64,000 nucleotides of DNA from Ruminiclostridium herbifermentans (GTDB taxonomy: Bacteria > Bacillota > Clostridia > Acetivibrionales > DSM-1351), in the NCBI RefSeq assembly GCF_005473905.2, contig NZ_CP061336.1:2534501-2598500 (forward strand), written 5' to 3'. The notes under the pieces were generated by a model. That model saw only the letters and a program-made list of their open reading frames with translations, did no database searches and was not told the origin of the DNA. The first letter of the stretch is position 1, and every line of letters begins with the position of its first letter. Positions 1 through 8,781 of the stretch are shown one piece after another. Made by a program: the position numbers and the translations under genes.

Positions 1-21
1 ATGTGCATCTACTATTATCAT
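1..21 (-). CDS. First 7 codons of a gene cut by the left window edge
   Basis: An ATG at 21 opens a frame reading MIIVDAH to the edge. It sits 7 bases behind GGAGG inside the recurrent leader motif of this window (see 28-57), which is why I accept a start with so little coding sequence. A VDAH start is seen in some amidohydrolase-fold enzymes such as M19 dipeptidases, but seven residues cannot identify the product. Confidence 0.5.
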
Positions 22-27
22 TTAATA

Positions 28-57
28 AACCTCCACTCCAAATTTTGCACAAAAATT
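28..57 (-). promoter_or_regulatory. Recurrent leader/SD module of the edge gene
   Basis: On the minus strand this reads a T-run, GTGCAAAATTTGGAGTGGAGG and then TTTATTAA before the ATG. It matches the module found before khpA, ylxM, fabF, paaK, the OPT gene and the SOD homologue. Here the usual GCC/GGC arms are replaced by the self-complementary CAAAATTTG. A TATAAT-like string lies directly upstream of the T-run. Confidence 0.5.
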
Positions 58-216
58 ATATAATATTTTTTTAAATATAACTACCCACATCAGCACAAAA
101 ACTAAAGTGACTCCCAAGTACAATGTAAAAGTTAAACAATAATTTTAAGTTGTTTAAATAAATCATTGATAAGCTTAATTATCGTATATTATTATGCGGA
201 AAAGTTTGTAATATTA

Positions 217-594
217 TCAAAATGCATTTTTTATAAGGTTAATTGTATTCATTTCATTTGCATCGTTATTATTTTTCATTAGGATTTCTACAATATCAAA
301 CCGAATGGGTTTATCTATATTACCAGTGTTAGTTAAATATATCGATGCAAGAAGCTTAATCTTCTCTTGCTTTTTGAATGTGACAGATTCTCTTGGAACT
401 CCAAAACTATAAGATTTTCTGGTTTTAACCTCTATAAAACAAATATATTCACCATCTTGTGCAATTATATCTATTTCACCAATTCGTCCAACCCTATAAT
501 TTAATTTTAGAATTGTATAGCCATTTTCTTCAAGAAATTCAACTGCTTTTTGTTCACCCTCAGTACCAATGGCACGGGTATTTTTATTTGCCAT
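217..594 (-). CDS. yraN: YraN/UPF0102 family endonuclease-like protein
   Basis: The product is 125 aa with the family's PD-(D/E)XK-like core: GEIDII near residues 39-44 and EVKTR near residue 56, followed by a Lys/Gln-rich helix. Its role is poorly known; it is predicted to act on DNA and commonly sits next to rnhB, as here. I chose the ATG at 594 because GGAG lies 6 bases upstream; an upstream in-frame start (627) is less well placed. The start overlaps the end of the FlhB-like gene by 11 bases, so the two are probably translationally coupled. Confidence 0.9.
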   Translation of the reverse strand: MANKNTRAIGTEGEQKAVEFLEENGYTILKLNYRVGRIGEIDIIAQDGEYICFIEVKTRKSYSFGVPRESVTFKKQEKIKLLASIYLTNTGNIDKPIRFDIVEILMKNNNDANEMNTINLIKNAF

Positions 595-886
595 ATCTAT
601 CTCCATAGCTTTTATCGACACTGCCAATAAATATTAATATTTCAGCAACAACCTCATATATCTCAGGTGGAATTTCACTTCCAATACCCAATGCAGATAA
701 TGTTTTAGCTAAATTACTGTCTTTATATATTGGAATATCTTTCTCTTGAGCTTTTTCAATAATTTTCTCAGCTACAATGCCTTTTCCCGTAGCAATTATT
801 CTTGGTGCAGCATCTGTCTCAGGAGAATATTGCAAGGCTGTAGCCTGTTTAATTTCCTTTTTAATATTCTTTTTCTCCTGTGGCAT
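584..886 (-). CDS. Stand-alone FlhB C-terminal domain homologue
   Basis: This 100-aa protein matches the cytoplasmic C-terminal domain of the flagellar export switch FlhB (EscU/YscU type): an ATALQYS strand, then a segment with IIATGKGIVAEKI and IPIYKDSNLAKTLSAL, and a final helix IYEVVAEILIFI. It has no membrane domain and no NPTH autocleavage motif (the matching place is simply missing), so it cannot be a full FlhB. Such short FlhB-like proteins occur next to rnhB in many clostridia beside a FliK-like gene, as here. Its partner is unknown; I infer a role as a switch or decoy in flagellar export. Confidence 0.85.
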   Translation of the reverse strand: MPQEKKNIKKEIKQATALQYSPETDAAPRIIATGKGIVAEKIIEKAQEKDIPIYKDSNLAKTLSALGIGSEIPPEIYEVVAEILIFIGSVDKSYGDRYGK

Positions 887-931
887 ATCTTACGCTCCTT
901 CTTTTCAGTTAAATCAATACTTCTAATACAT

Positions 932-2881
932 CTAAATCAGTACATCAATATTATTTGGATTTTTTATGAATTCCTTTTTGGCTTCTTCTTCAAAATTTAC
1001 AATACTCAATGGTTCCTCTAACAATCTATAAGTAAAATCAACAAGTCTAAATCCCTTTTCTAATAAACTAGTGTATAGCATTTTATGGTGTTCCTTTAAA
1101 ACATCAAAAACCTCACTATTCTCTACTCTGAAATTTGTGCTTATATTTTTTTTGTCAACACTTAGCAAAGTATCAATCCTCCCAATATTATTGCTGTCTA
1201 AGGATATTAGCACTGTCATATTGGAGGCATCAAGTTTTTTGGATTTAGAACCTCTTTTTAACATGTAAAGTTCACCTGTAGTGTTCTGATTAAATATACT
1301 CAATGGAATTTGCACATATGAACTGTAATTATTAAGTTGATTAATGAAATTTATATTGCTTTCTAAATTCCCTACTATATTCGTAGCTGTTTGCTGCATA
1401 GACGCAGGCAACTGCAAAATACTAGTTTTTATTGCTTGAATTGCATCATCCATACTTTTATAAAGCTTAACAGGATTTATTTCATCACTGCTCTGATCAA
1501 TTTTAATAAATAGATTCTGAAGCTTATTTACAGTTTCTTCAAAGCTTTTTATGCTCTTTGCCTCCATACTTAATTGGTCAAAAGCAGTGTCACCGCCTTG
1601 AATTCTGAAAATAGCAGAATTTATTTCCTTGGCAATTTGCTTTGAGGCTGACAATTCTTCTGCAGACAATTGTCCACTGTTTATAAGAGACTCAAGCCTT
1701 GAGTTAAGTTGGTTCAAAGCTGTCAAATCTCCTTTGCCAAGGGATTCTCCGCCTTTTAGTAAATTACTGATTTGCTGCTCAATATGACTTATACTGCCTT
1801 TATTATTAATATTCAAAGAATTATCAGATTGCTGTATAGCTGCTTTCCCTTCTGCAGCCCCATTTACGTTGTTGTCTATGCCTTTTGTACTATTTAATGC
1901 TTCTTTTAAATTTGCTGTATTGTTATTTATAGCAGTATTGCCTTGTAGATTATTAGATATATTGCTTTCTGCTTTGCTATTATTAGCAGCATTATTCACA
2001 GCAGTTTTTGCATTATCAGAAGCATTTTGGATTCTATCAGCTGCAGTATTTACATTATTGGTAACTTCCGCACCAGATGCAGAACTACTTCCATTAGCCG
2101 TTACAGCTGCATTATTAGCTGTCATAGAAGAAGAATTAGAACTCATTGTTTTAACTGCATTTGCAACTTCATTAAGTGATGCTGCTGTACTATTACTTGA
2201 TATATTATTATTTATCTGATTCTTAGCTGCCATTTCTGCAGTTAATTTTCCAAGAATATCATTAACTATATTTTGGTTTACAGTATTTGCAGAATTTTTT
2301 CCGTCACTATTTATAAGCTTAAGTAAATCACCAATATCATTACTGATCTTAAGTCTTCCAGCTAAAAGATTTTGCAGCTTTTCAATGCTTTGATTATCAG
2401 ACATATTTGCTGCTGTTAAGAAAGCAGCGGAATTAGCCTTTAATTGTGTATTATTACTCAGCAAACTCATGGCTTTTGACATATTTTCAGCATTAACAGG
2501 CAAATTTTGCTTCTGCAAAGCTTGAGCAAGTTCAATATTTTTATCTGTAACAGGTAAATTCAATCCCTTTAAGGTATTTTTTATATTCTCAAGTGCAGAA
2601 TCGACTTGTGGCTGTATATTACGATTGGTAACCTCTAGTGCAGGCTTTCCATCAACAATACCCCGAAATACAAAATTAACATACTCACCTTCTGAAGCAT
2701 CAACAGGAGTCATGGCACTGGCTAGTACCGTTGAGCCATCTGAAAGCTTCAAACTAAGTTCGCTGCCTGAATTTTCAAGAACTTGTGCTCTTACATTATC
2801 ACCTGGTTTTAGTTTACTTAATATATCTCCACCAGTATTTTGTATAATTCCTACTGCAGGAACCAATCCATCAACTCTCAC
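932..2881 (-). CDS. FliK-like flagellar hook-length control family protein
   Basis: The product is 649 aa from a GTG start 7 bases after GGAGG. Residues 1-90 form a compact beta-rich region (KPGDNVRAQVLENSG, LKLSDGSTVLAS). A long Asn/Ala/Ser-rich disordered segment follows (about 180-360), then helical repeats, and a C-terminal domain (about 525-649) like the FliK hook-length control C-terminus. The ruler-like disordered middle and the FlhB-like gene 45 bases downstream support a function in type III export substrate control. No other flagellar genes are in the window, so the pair is detached from a flagellar operon. Specific function is inferred. Confidence 0.75.
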   Translation of the reverse strand: MRVDGLVPAVGIIQNTGGDILSKLKPGDNVRAQVLENSGSELSLKLSDGSTVLASAMTPVDASEGEYVNFVFRGIVDGKPALEVTNRNIQPQVDSALENIKNTLKGLNLPVTDKNIELAQALQKQNLPVNAENMSKAMSLLSNNTQLKANSAAFLTAANMSDNQSIEKLQNLLAGRLKISNDIGDLLKLINSDGKNSANTVNQNIVNDILGKLTAEMAAKNQINNNISSNSTAASLNEVANAVKTMSSNSSSMTANNAAVTANGSSSASGAEVTNNVNTAADRIQNASDNAKTAVNNAANNSKAESNISNNLQGNTAINNNTANLKEALNSTKGIDNNVNGAAEGKAAIQQSDNSLNINNKGSISHIEQQISNLLKGGESLGKGDLTALNQLNSRLESLINSGQLSAEELSASKQIAKEINSAIFRIQGGDTAFDQLSMEAKSIKSFEETVNKLQNLFIKIDQSSDEINPVKLYKSMDDAIQAIKTSILQLPASMQQTATNIVGNLESNINFINQLNNYSSYVQIPLSIFNQNTTGELYMLKRGSKSKKLDASNMTVLISLDSNNIGRIDTLLSVDKKNISTNFRVENSEVFDVLKEHHKMLYTSLLEKGFRLVDFTYRLLEEPLSIVNFEEEAKKEFIKNPNNIDVLI

Positions 2882-2961
2882 TTTGACACCTCCAAATTAT
2901 TTTTCATCATTCTTTGAATGGACTTAAAATTTCAGTATAAAATATTTCATTTTGATATAAT

Positions 2962-3735
2962 TTATTGACAAAGCCAGGCTTTATTTATAAAGCTTACTCT
3001 ATGTATCGGACAAAGTCCCAATTTCTTTATAGCAGAAATGTGCTGTGGTGTACCATATCCCTTATGCACAGCAAAGCCATACTCTGGATATTTCGAATCA
3101 TACTCCTTTATTATTCTATCCCTTGTAACCTTTGCCAGTATTGATGCGGCAGCAATATTCATGCTTAGGCTATCGCCCTTTATAATAGGAACTTGTTTTG
3201 CAGCTACGTTCTCAAGCTGAACTGCATCTAAAAGAATACAGTCTGGTGCAGGCTTTAGCTGACTTATAGCTTCAGTCATTGCTTTTTTTGTAGCATTTAA
3301 TATATTAATTTCATCAATACTTTTTTCGTCAACAGCAGCAATACCATAAGAATCAGCCTTCTCTAAAATCACATCATATAAGGCTTCTCTTTTAGCTTCA
3401 CTGAGTTTTTTGGAATCATTAATGCCTTCAATAAGTAAGCCTTCTGGAAGAATTACAGCAGCAGCAACCACAGGACCAGCTAATGGACCTCTGCCTGCTT
3501 CATCCACACCAGCTATAAAGCTAAAACCTTCTTGCCTTGCTCTGTTTTCAAAAGTAAGCATGTTTTGCAGACGTTCTATTTCTTTATTATGCTTTTCCTG
3601 AATCTTGTAATATTTCTCTAAAAGCTTTCCTACTGTTGATCCACATGACTGAAGCTGTAAGAGATAATCTATAGTTTCTTGAATTGATTTATTCTGAATT
3701 TCTTCTTTTATCTGTTTTAATGTTAATTTAGCCAT
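2962..3735 (-). CDS. rnhB: Ribonuclease HII
   Basis: RNase HII removes ribonucleotides embedded in DNA and RNA primers in RNA-DNA hybrids. The 257-aa product has the GVDEAGRG motif (first Asp-Glu pair of the active site), DSKKLS, the LLDAVQLE Asp and NIAAASILAKVTRD with the final catalytic Asp. About 70 N-terminal residues precede the catalytic domain, a helical extension typical of Firmicute RnhB. I start at the ATG 3735 behind GAGG; a TTG at 3747 also opens the frame. The gene leads the FliK-like/FlhB-like/yraN cluster. Confidence 0.96.
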   Translation of the reverse strand: MAKLTLKQIKEEIQNKSIQETIDYLLQLQSCGSTVGKLLEKYYKIQEKHNKEIERLQNMLTFENRARQEGFSFIAGVDEAGRGPLAGPVVAAAVILPEGLLIEGINDSKKLSEAKREALYDVILEKADSYGIAAVDEKSIDEINILNATKKAMTEAISQLKPAPDCILLDAVQLENVAAKQVPIIKGDSLSMNIAAASILAKVTRDRIIKEYDSKYPEYGFAVHKGYGTPQHISAIKKLGLCPIHRVSFINKAWLCQ

Positions 3736-4281
3736 TACATACCTCAAGTTTAATTTTATAAAATAATGCTATACAAGCTGGTAAAGTAACTTTTATCCAA
3801 ACCACTTCCTTTTACATGTGGAATTCCAACCTATATGAATTGACATATTATAATTTACGGTTCAAGCCATTTTAAATGCAGTTTGATTTGAATTTGTTAC
3901 TTAATCTATCGGCCCATAGCACCTAATTTTTAGCCGAAAGTAATTGACTTTATTACTAAATATACTTTACTACATTATAACGATATTGACTAGTATAATA
4001 TATAATCTATTGTTGAATTTCAACAGTCCATTTCAGCTTTAAAACGCTGGAATGCAAAAGGTATTAGCTGAAATGCAAAAGCAAGTAGATATTTAAAAAA
4101 TCACAAAAGAAATAATAATATTTAGGATTTAAGATAATAAAAATATATATGTTTTTGCGCTTACAAGTTGCAGTTCAAATTTTTGCTTATATTATAAAGA
4201 AGGTATGAAAGCCACTCTTTTGGCCTCCATACCTTTAATTTTAATATTATAGAAAGTTATTTACAGAAAAACTTCACAGAC
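3736..4281. other. Intergenic region with inverted repeats
   Basis: No coding frame is convincing here. It holds a perfect 10-bp inverted repeat (CATTTCAGCT at 4029-4038, AGCTGAAATG at 4066-4075) with two nearby copies of ATGCAAAAG, a palindrome around TGTTGAATTTCAACA (4014-4028), and the terminator at 4200-4235. Confidence 0.6.
4200..4235 (-). terminator. Terminator-like hairpin after the gene at 4282
   Basis: Arms AAGGTATG and CATACCTT are perfect and an inner GGCC/GGC pairing extends the stem. Read on the minus strand it is followed by CTTTATAATA, a weak T-rich tail. Confidence 0.65.
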
Positions 4282-5277
4282 TCAATATTTGAATAAATCC
4301 GACCAATATTTAGTAATATTTGCAAAAGTGTGTTCTGATTTATTTCTTACAAATGTAATCACATCATCATTTTTACTATTACTTGTAGTAAAATCTATAA
4401 AACTATTTTTTATTTGTTGAATAACTATATCTATATTATTTTTATTCATACTTGAAAATAAACTTGATATCAACTTATTTTGAGCCTCAATTTCTGCAGA
4501 GGAATGTGTAATGCCTCCAAATATATTTCTGATTGCTAATTCTTTAGCTGCCTGCTCATTCCGTAAGGCTTCAGGGAACATGGATCTGCCTTTTTCCAAA
4601 CGTACTTTTGCTTCACTTGGCAGTTTATTATATCCTTTATTAAAATTTTCTTCTATAGAAGAATATCCTTGAATCACTTTGCAGTTATGCTCATAATATT
4701 TACTTATCAACTCGCGAAAGTCATCCTTTTTATCACTTGCCACAAATTTATCGCAAAAATACTGTAATGCACTTGTTGAAGACTCCAATTCCAAATACGC
4801 TTCACTGGAACTCAATTGCTCATGGCTTTCTCCATATAAATCAATGCCTGTTTGGCATAAGCTATCTAAGCCATTTGTTATTTTAATTAGAAGGCTCTCA
4901 ATTTCTTTTACTTCTGTATTTGATAAGGAATCATAGAACCCATTATTATATAAAAATTCACTAAATATTAACCATTGATCATTAGCTTTTAAAGAAAAGA
5001 TATCATTAGGGTCTGCTTCTAGAACTGTGGCATTTTTAGTAAACAGTTCTTCTACATCTCTAAGCATCTTTTTTTTACCATCTTCACTAGTTAATAAGTT
5101 TAGTCCTTCCTCAGATATCGTAACAGCAACACCCTTATAATTTTCTTCTTTATACATCTCTTTAACTATTTGGTTGCATCTTTCAGTAGCACATTTATTT
5201 TCTACTAAATTTTCTGAATTCTTAGCAATCCGAGTATGATATGCACCTTGAAAAAATAGATTCACAGAATAGCTCAT
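4282..5277 (-). CDS. Uncharacterised 331-aa cytoplasmic protein
   Basis: I do not recognise a family. The 331-aa product has no signal peptide or membrane segment and is mostly predicted helix, with many Glu, Lys, Ser and Asn. The start is supported by AGGAGG 8 bases upstream, and a hairpin terminator follows. It lies 43 bases downstream of an exported protein gene on the same strand, so the two probably form a two-gene unit. The first 80 residues (NLFFQGAYHTRIAKNSENLV, then EEGLNLLTSEDGKKKML) resemble clostridial proteins of unknown role only in general style. No function is proposed. Confidence 0.75.
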   Translation of the reverse strand: MSYSVNLFFQGAYHTRIAKNSENLVENKCATERCNQIVKEMYKEENYKGVAVTISEEGLNLLTSEDGKKKMLRDVEELFTKNATVLEADPNDIFSLKANDQWLIFSEFLYNNGFYDSLSNTEVKEIESLLIKITNGLDSLCQTGIDLYGESHEQLSSSEAYLELESSTSALQYFCDKFVASDKKDDFRELISKYYEHNCKVIQGYSSIEENFNKGYNKLPSEAKVRLEKGRSMFPEALRNEQAAKELAIRNIFGGITHSSAEIEAQNKLISSLFSSMNKNNIDIVIQQIKNSFIDFTTSNSKNDDVITFVRNKSEHTFANITKYWSDLFKY

Positions 5278-5320
5278 ACCATTTGCCTCCTAATTCTCAG
5301 TTTATTGAACCTTTGGTAAC

Positions 5321-6526
5321 CTATTGAATAAAAGTTATTGTAGGTAAACTTTCAATGCCTGCTGCATAATAGTAATTTAAAACACTATAGAAGTCTATTG
5401 ACCTTCCTGTATTTAAGTCAAACGCCAAAATATGGTCACCATAATTAAAATCATCTGCATCTAACCTTCTAGGAGTAGTTTTTCCCAAGACATCAACAAA
5501 AGAACTATAGTAGTAATGTGGTACTGATTGGAACTGTGATTCAAAGTATGTATATAACGTACCTATATCCAAGTAGATTAGCATGACATTCTGTGATGAT
5601 GCATATGAGGAAGAATAGGTAACCGGCCCAACAACATTTTTTATCTTTACACTACTAATACTTAGGTCTCTATTTGAATAATTTCCACCATAACTAAAAA
5701 AATAATCTCTTTCCCAATCTAAGTGTGAGTTAACTGCAGATGGGCTTGTATTGCAGACATATACACCATTTGCATAGATAGAATTATCATTGTACTTCAA
5801 AACAAATTGTTGTAAGTCTTGTGTTATTTTTATAATACTATTATAGCCACCATATGGATTTGTAGCATTTATCTTTAAGGAATAAGAAGCACCAACATTA
5901 TCCATCGAGTATATTGCTAATGCATAGTCGCCTTGTGGCAGACCATTTAATGCAATAATATTATTTGCATAACTACTTATATTAGTTAGTATTGCATTTC
6001 CTGTTTCATAATCAATAATATAGAGATCTGCTTTATAGTATGAATTATTTGAGTCTAAACGAGCAACCATAAATGTATCTTTAGTTACTGTAAAGAAATA
6101 GAAGTCCATATATTTTTCTTCAGTTAACGTTTCATTAACTATTGCTCTTGGATTATCATCTAAAAGATATAAACCGCTACCTGTTGAGTTAGATTTTGAA
6201 TATTCCTCACTTTCGTTATTCGACAGTAAAGATTTAGAGGAATTTATTTTATTTTTTGCATTTTTAATTTCTTTATCATCACTTAACTTTGGTATTTTAA
6301 GTGATTTTTGAGTTTTGTCTACCTCGAAATGAGTTTCTACATTGAAATCGCCTATACTTTCGTCAACCTTTACCAAGGAATTCTGTTCATCAATAGCATT
6401 GATTGTTTTTAGATTCTTTATGTCCCCTGCACTAATAAAATTCTTAGTGTCTATTTCTGATGCATATGTGGAAAATGAACTAAGCAATAATGCAATGGTT
6501 ACTATCAAAGCTAATTTTTTTCTCAT
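5321..6526 (-). CDS. Uncharacterised secreted protein with signal peptide
   Basis: The 401-aa product begins with a clear Sec signal peptide (MRKKLALIVTIALLLSSFSTYA, probable cleavage near residue 22). There is no lipobox Cys. The mature part is rich in Ser, Asn and Tyr. Residues 130-225 look like a bacterial pre-peptidase C-terminal-type beta sandwich: YFFTVTKDTFMVARLDS, then YKADLYIIDYETG and GLPQGDYALAIYS. The rest is unrecognised. Start: GGAGG lies 11 bases before the ATG. It precedes the 4282 gene and follows a decayed gene, so this is an accessory pocket between rnhB and rbgA. Confidence 0.75.
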   Translation of the reverse strand: MRKKLALIVTIALLLSSFSTYASEIDTKNFISAGDIKNLKTINAIDEQNSLVKVDESIGDFNVETHFEVDKTQKSLKIPKLSDDKEIKNAKNKINSSKSLLSNNESEEYSKSNSTGSGLYLLDDNPRAIVNETLTEEKYMDFYFFTVTKDTFMVARLDSNNSYYKADLYIIDYETGNAILTNISSYANNIIALNGLPQGDYALAIYSMDNVGASYSLKINATNPYGGYNSIIKITQDLQQFVLKYNDNSIYANGVYVCNTSPSAVNSHLDWERDYFFSYGGNYSNRDLSISSVKIKNVVGPVTYSSSYASSQNVMLIYLDIGTLYTYFESQFQSVPHYYYSSFVDVLGKTTPRRLDADDFNYGDHILAFDLNTGRSIDFYSVLNYYYAAGIESLPTITFIQ

Positions 6527-6952
6527 GTTTTTACACGCCTCCTAAAGATAATATATTTAATAAATAATATATTTAATAAGAAATCAAATATTTTATGCTA
6601 TTCCAATTTAGTTGTTAGGTGTAAATACTCGTCGTTTCACTTCCTTTCCCACTTACTAAATAACATCGAAATATACATAAAATACTTACTCTTCTTGCAC
6701 TGAATTACTCAATTTTCTCAAATGAAACAAAACGTTTGCCCTATATTTTACCATTATTATTAAATTTTACAATCCTGTATCGGTATTTTTTTCTAATTTA
6801 TTAAGTATTTTTTATAAATAAGAAAATAAAATCGATCTGACTTTTAATTTAATAGATATTGAAGCAAAAGAAAAAAATTAAAATTATTTGTGGTAATGCC
6901 TGATTTGAGCAATAATTATTAACTAACAGAAACTGATAATATAATTAATATA
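6527..6952. other. Intergenic region, AT-rich
   Basis: This is the upstream region of the secreted protein gene. A TAATATATTT repeat occurs twice near 6550-6575. I see no ORF, no strong promoter and no terminator. Confidence 0.5.
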
Positions 6953-7612
6953 CCGCAAAGTCCTTTTCCCAAATACATGGAAGTATCAAAAAGGATATAC
7001 TGTTATTATTTATTCAGAAGGATACTTACCAATTAATTGAAAATAATACCTGTATTTATACTGGAGGAACAATATTAAATGTAGAACTATCAAAAGCAGA
7101 AATATTAACAATGAAAACTACATATAAATCCTTAATCCTGCAAATAAAAAAGGCATAGATGATTTATTAAACTCCTATTTTAGTGAAGGTAAAGGTAATA
7201 ACAAATACTTTATTACTGAAAACACTTTTATAAAAAACGTTGTAGAACATAAAAATATATCAGATATAAAACAAGTAAATGTTTTATTAATGTAGTTGAT
7301 AGTGACTCAAAAAAGGAAATTGACGACTCTTTTCATAATAACAGATTTGTCCATAAAAGTATAGTATATCAAAAATGGTACCATAATTTATTTATCTCAA
7401 AAACTGGTATCATCCTATGTAGGAAAATATGAAACGGGTTATACAATAATAACTGGTGCAATCGGGTATTTAACACCTATTGACCATAATGTTTTAATGT
7501 ATGATAATGTCCAGAGAAACATGATAATTTAAGTTCCTCAGGACACTTCAAAGTATGGGCTATTGCAAAAATCGACCATTTTTACAATCGAATAAGAAAA
7601 TACCTATTTTAA
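6953..7612 (+). pseudogene. Decayed gene of unknown function
   Basis: Four successive open stretches on the plus strand can be joined only by frameshifts or through stops: one ending with TYKSLILQIKKA (to 7158), one with KGIDDLLNSYFSEGKGNNKY (to about 7294), one with SIVYQKWYHNLFISKTGII, and one with KYETGYTIITGAIGYLTPID, ending with GHFKVWAIAKIDHFYNRIRK. The residue composition is protein-like in each piece and the last stop is at 7610-7612, directly against the end of rbgA. No start codon with a ribosome binding site is visible. I cannot name the ancestral protein; about 200 residues can be reconstructed. Confidence 0.55.
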
Positions 7613-8491
7613 TTATTGTTGAATTTTTTCAACTCTTTCATTTGGTTTTTCAAGAGTTATTCTTCCAATCTTTCCACCTCTGAATTCATCTAAAACTATT
7701 GCAGATATTCTGGAATAATCTATCTGTCCTTTAGATATGAGGCAGCCTCTCTTTCGCCCGACTGTTTCTAATAGTTCCAACGGCTCAATATTTTTGATTA
7801 AATCAGGTTCAAGCTTAAATCTAGCGCATAGTTCCTTTGGGTACAGCTTAGAAAGCCTATAAAGCAACTCCATTGCCACCTCTGCTGTATCCATAATATC
7901 ATCTTTAATAGCACCTGTAAAAGCGAGGTTCATTCCAACCTCTTGGTCTTCAAACTTTGGCCAAAGAATACCGGGAGTATCTAAAAGTTCTATTTCAGAG
8001 TTTATCCTAATCCACTGCTTTCCTCGTGTTACCCCTGGTCTGTCTCCTGTTAAAGCTGTAGCTTTTCCTACAATTTTATTTATAAATGAAGACTTACCTA
8101 CATTAGGAATGCCTACGACCATTGTTCTTACAGGAGTAAATATTTTCCCTTTAGCCCTGTCTCGTTCAATTTTCTCAGACACTAATTCCCTTGCTCTAGT
8201 CTTTACATCATTTAGACCTTTTCCAGTGATTGAATTAATCAAAATACACTTAATGCCTTGTTCAGCATACCATTGTATCCATTGACTTGAAATCTTATCA
8301 TCGGCTAAGTCTGATTTATTAAAAGCTACAAGTCTTGGTTTATTATTAACTAAAGAATCAATTTCTGGATTTCTGCTGCTATAGGGTATTCTTGCGTCAA
8401 GTAATTCAATAATAACATCAACAAGCTTTAAATTTTCAGCAATAAGCCTCCTTGTTTTTGCCATGTGTCCTGGAAACCATTGTATATTCAT
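7613..8491 (-). CDS. rbgA: Ribosome biogenesis GTPase RbgA (YlqF)
   Basis: RbgA is a circularly permuted GTPase needed for late assembly of the 50S subunit. The 292-aa product shows the permuted order: NKSD (G4) near residue 59, then the G1 loop GIPNVGKSSFINK near 127, GVTRG, and DTPGILWP (G3) near 172. The N-terminus MNIQWFPGHMAKTRR is the family signature. It ends the ribosome/SRP/lepB block, as in B. subtilis where ylqF is near rplS and lepB-type genes. Just before the start there is only a weak SD, and the upstream 290 bases hold a large hairpin. Confidence 0.95.
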   Translation of the reverse strand: MNIQWFPGHMAKTRRLIAENLKLVDVIIELLDARIPYSSRNPEIDSLVNNKPRLVAFNKSDLADDKISSQWIQWYAEQGIKCILINSITGKGLNDVKTRARELVSEKIERDRAKGKIFTPVRTMVVGIPNVGKSSFINKIVGKATALTGDRPGVTRGKQWIRINSEIELLDTPGILWPKFEDQEVGMNLAFTGAIKDDIMDTAEVAMELLYRLSKLYPKELCARFKLEPDLIKNIEPLELLETVGRKRGCLISKGQIDYSRISAIVLDEFRGGKIGRITLEKPNERVEKIQQ

Positions 8492-8694
8492 AATTTCTTG
8501 TATGACGTATTTAAAATAAAATACATCAATATATTCCTTTCTATATAATAATTAATATAATGATCATAACTTGATGCAGTATCCTGCTGTTCTGCTGAAG
8601 ATGCTTTGCTTTCTGCAAATTCTATCTGTTCAATTGCACAATTATTTGTATAAACCTTGGCACCATCTTTTATTGATAAATAACAGAGTTCTTA

Positions 8695-8735
8695 GGTTGG
8701 TAGGAGTTTGTGCTTTCTACCTTCCAAAGAACTCT
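8695..8735 (-). terminator. Large hairpin between lepB and rbgA
   Basis: Outer arms AGAGTTCTT and AAGAACTCT pair perfectly and an inner GGTTGGTAG / CTACCTTCC pairing extends the stem. On the minus strand the hairpin follows lepB by about 47 bases and is followed by TGTTATTTAT, so it may terminate lepB transcription or protect the 3' end. Confidence 0.5.
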
Positions 8736-8781
8736 TAATTAGTCAATAAATCAGTTTAAAATAAAATGACATTAAAAACTC

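Noticed and set aside
8510-8680. Minus-strand open frame ending at rbgA (IKDGAKVYTNNCAIEQIEFA...)
   Set aside because: It has no start codon after the preceding stop; it may be a remnant but cannot be supported as a gene.
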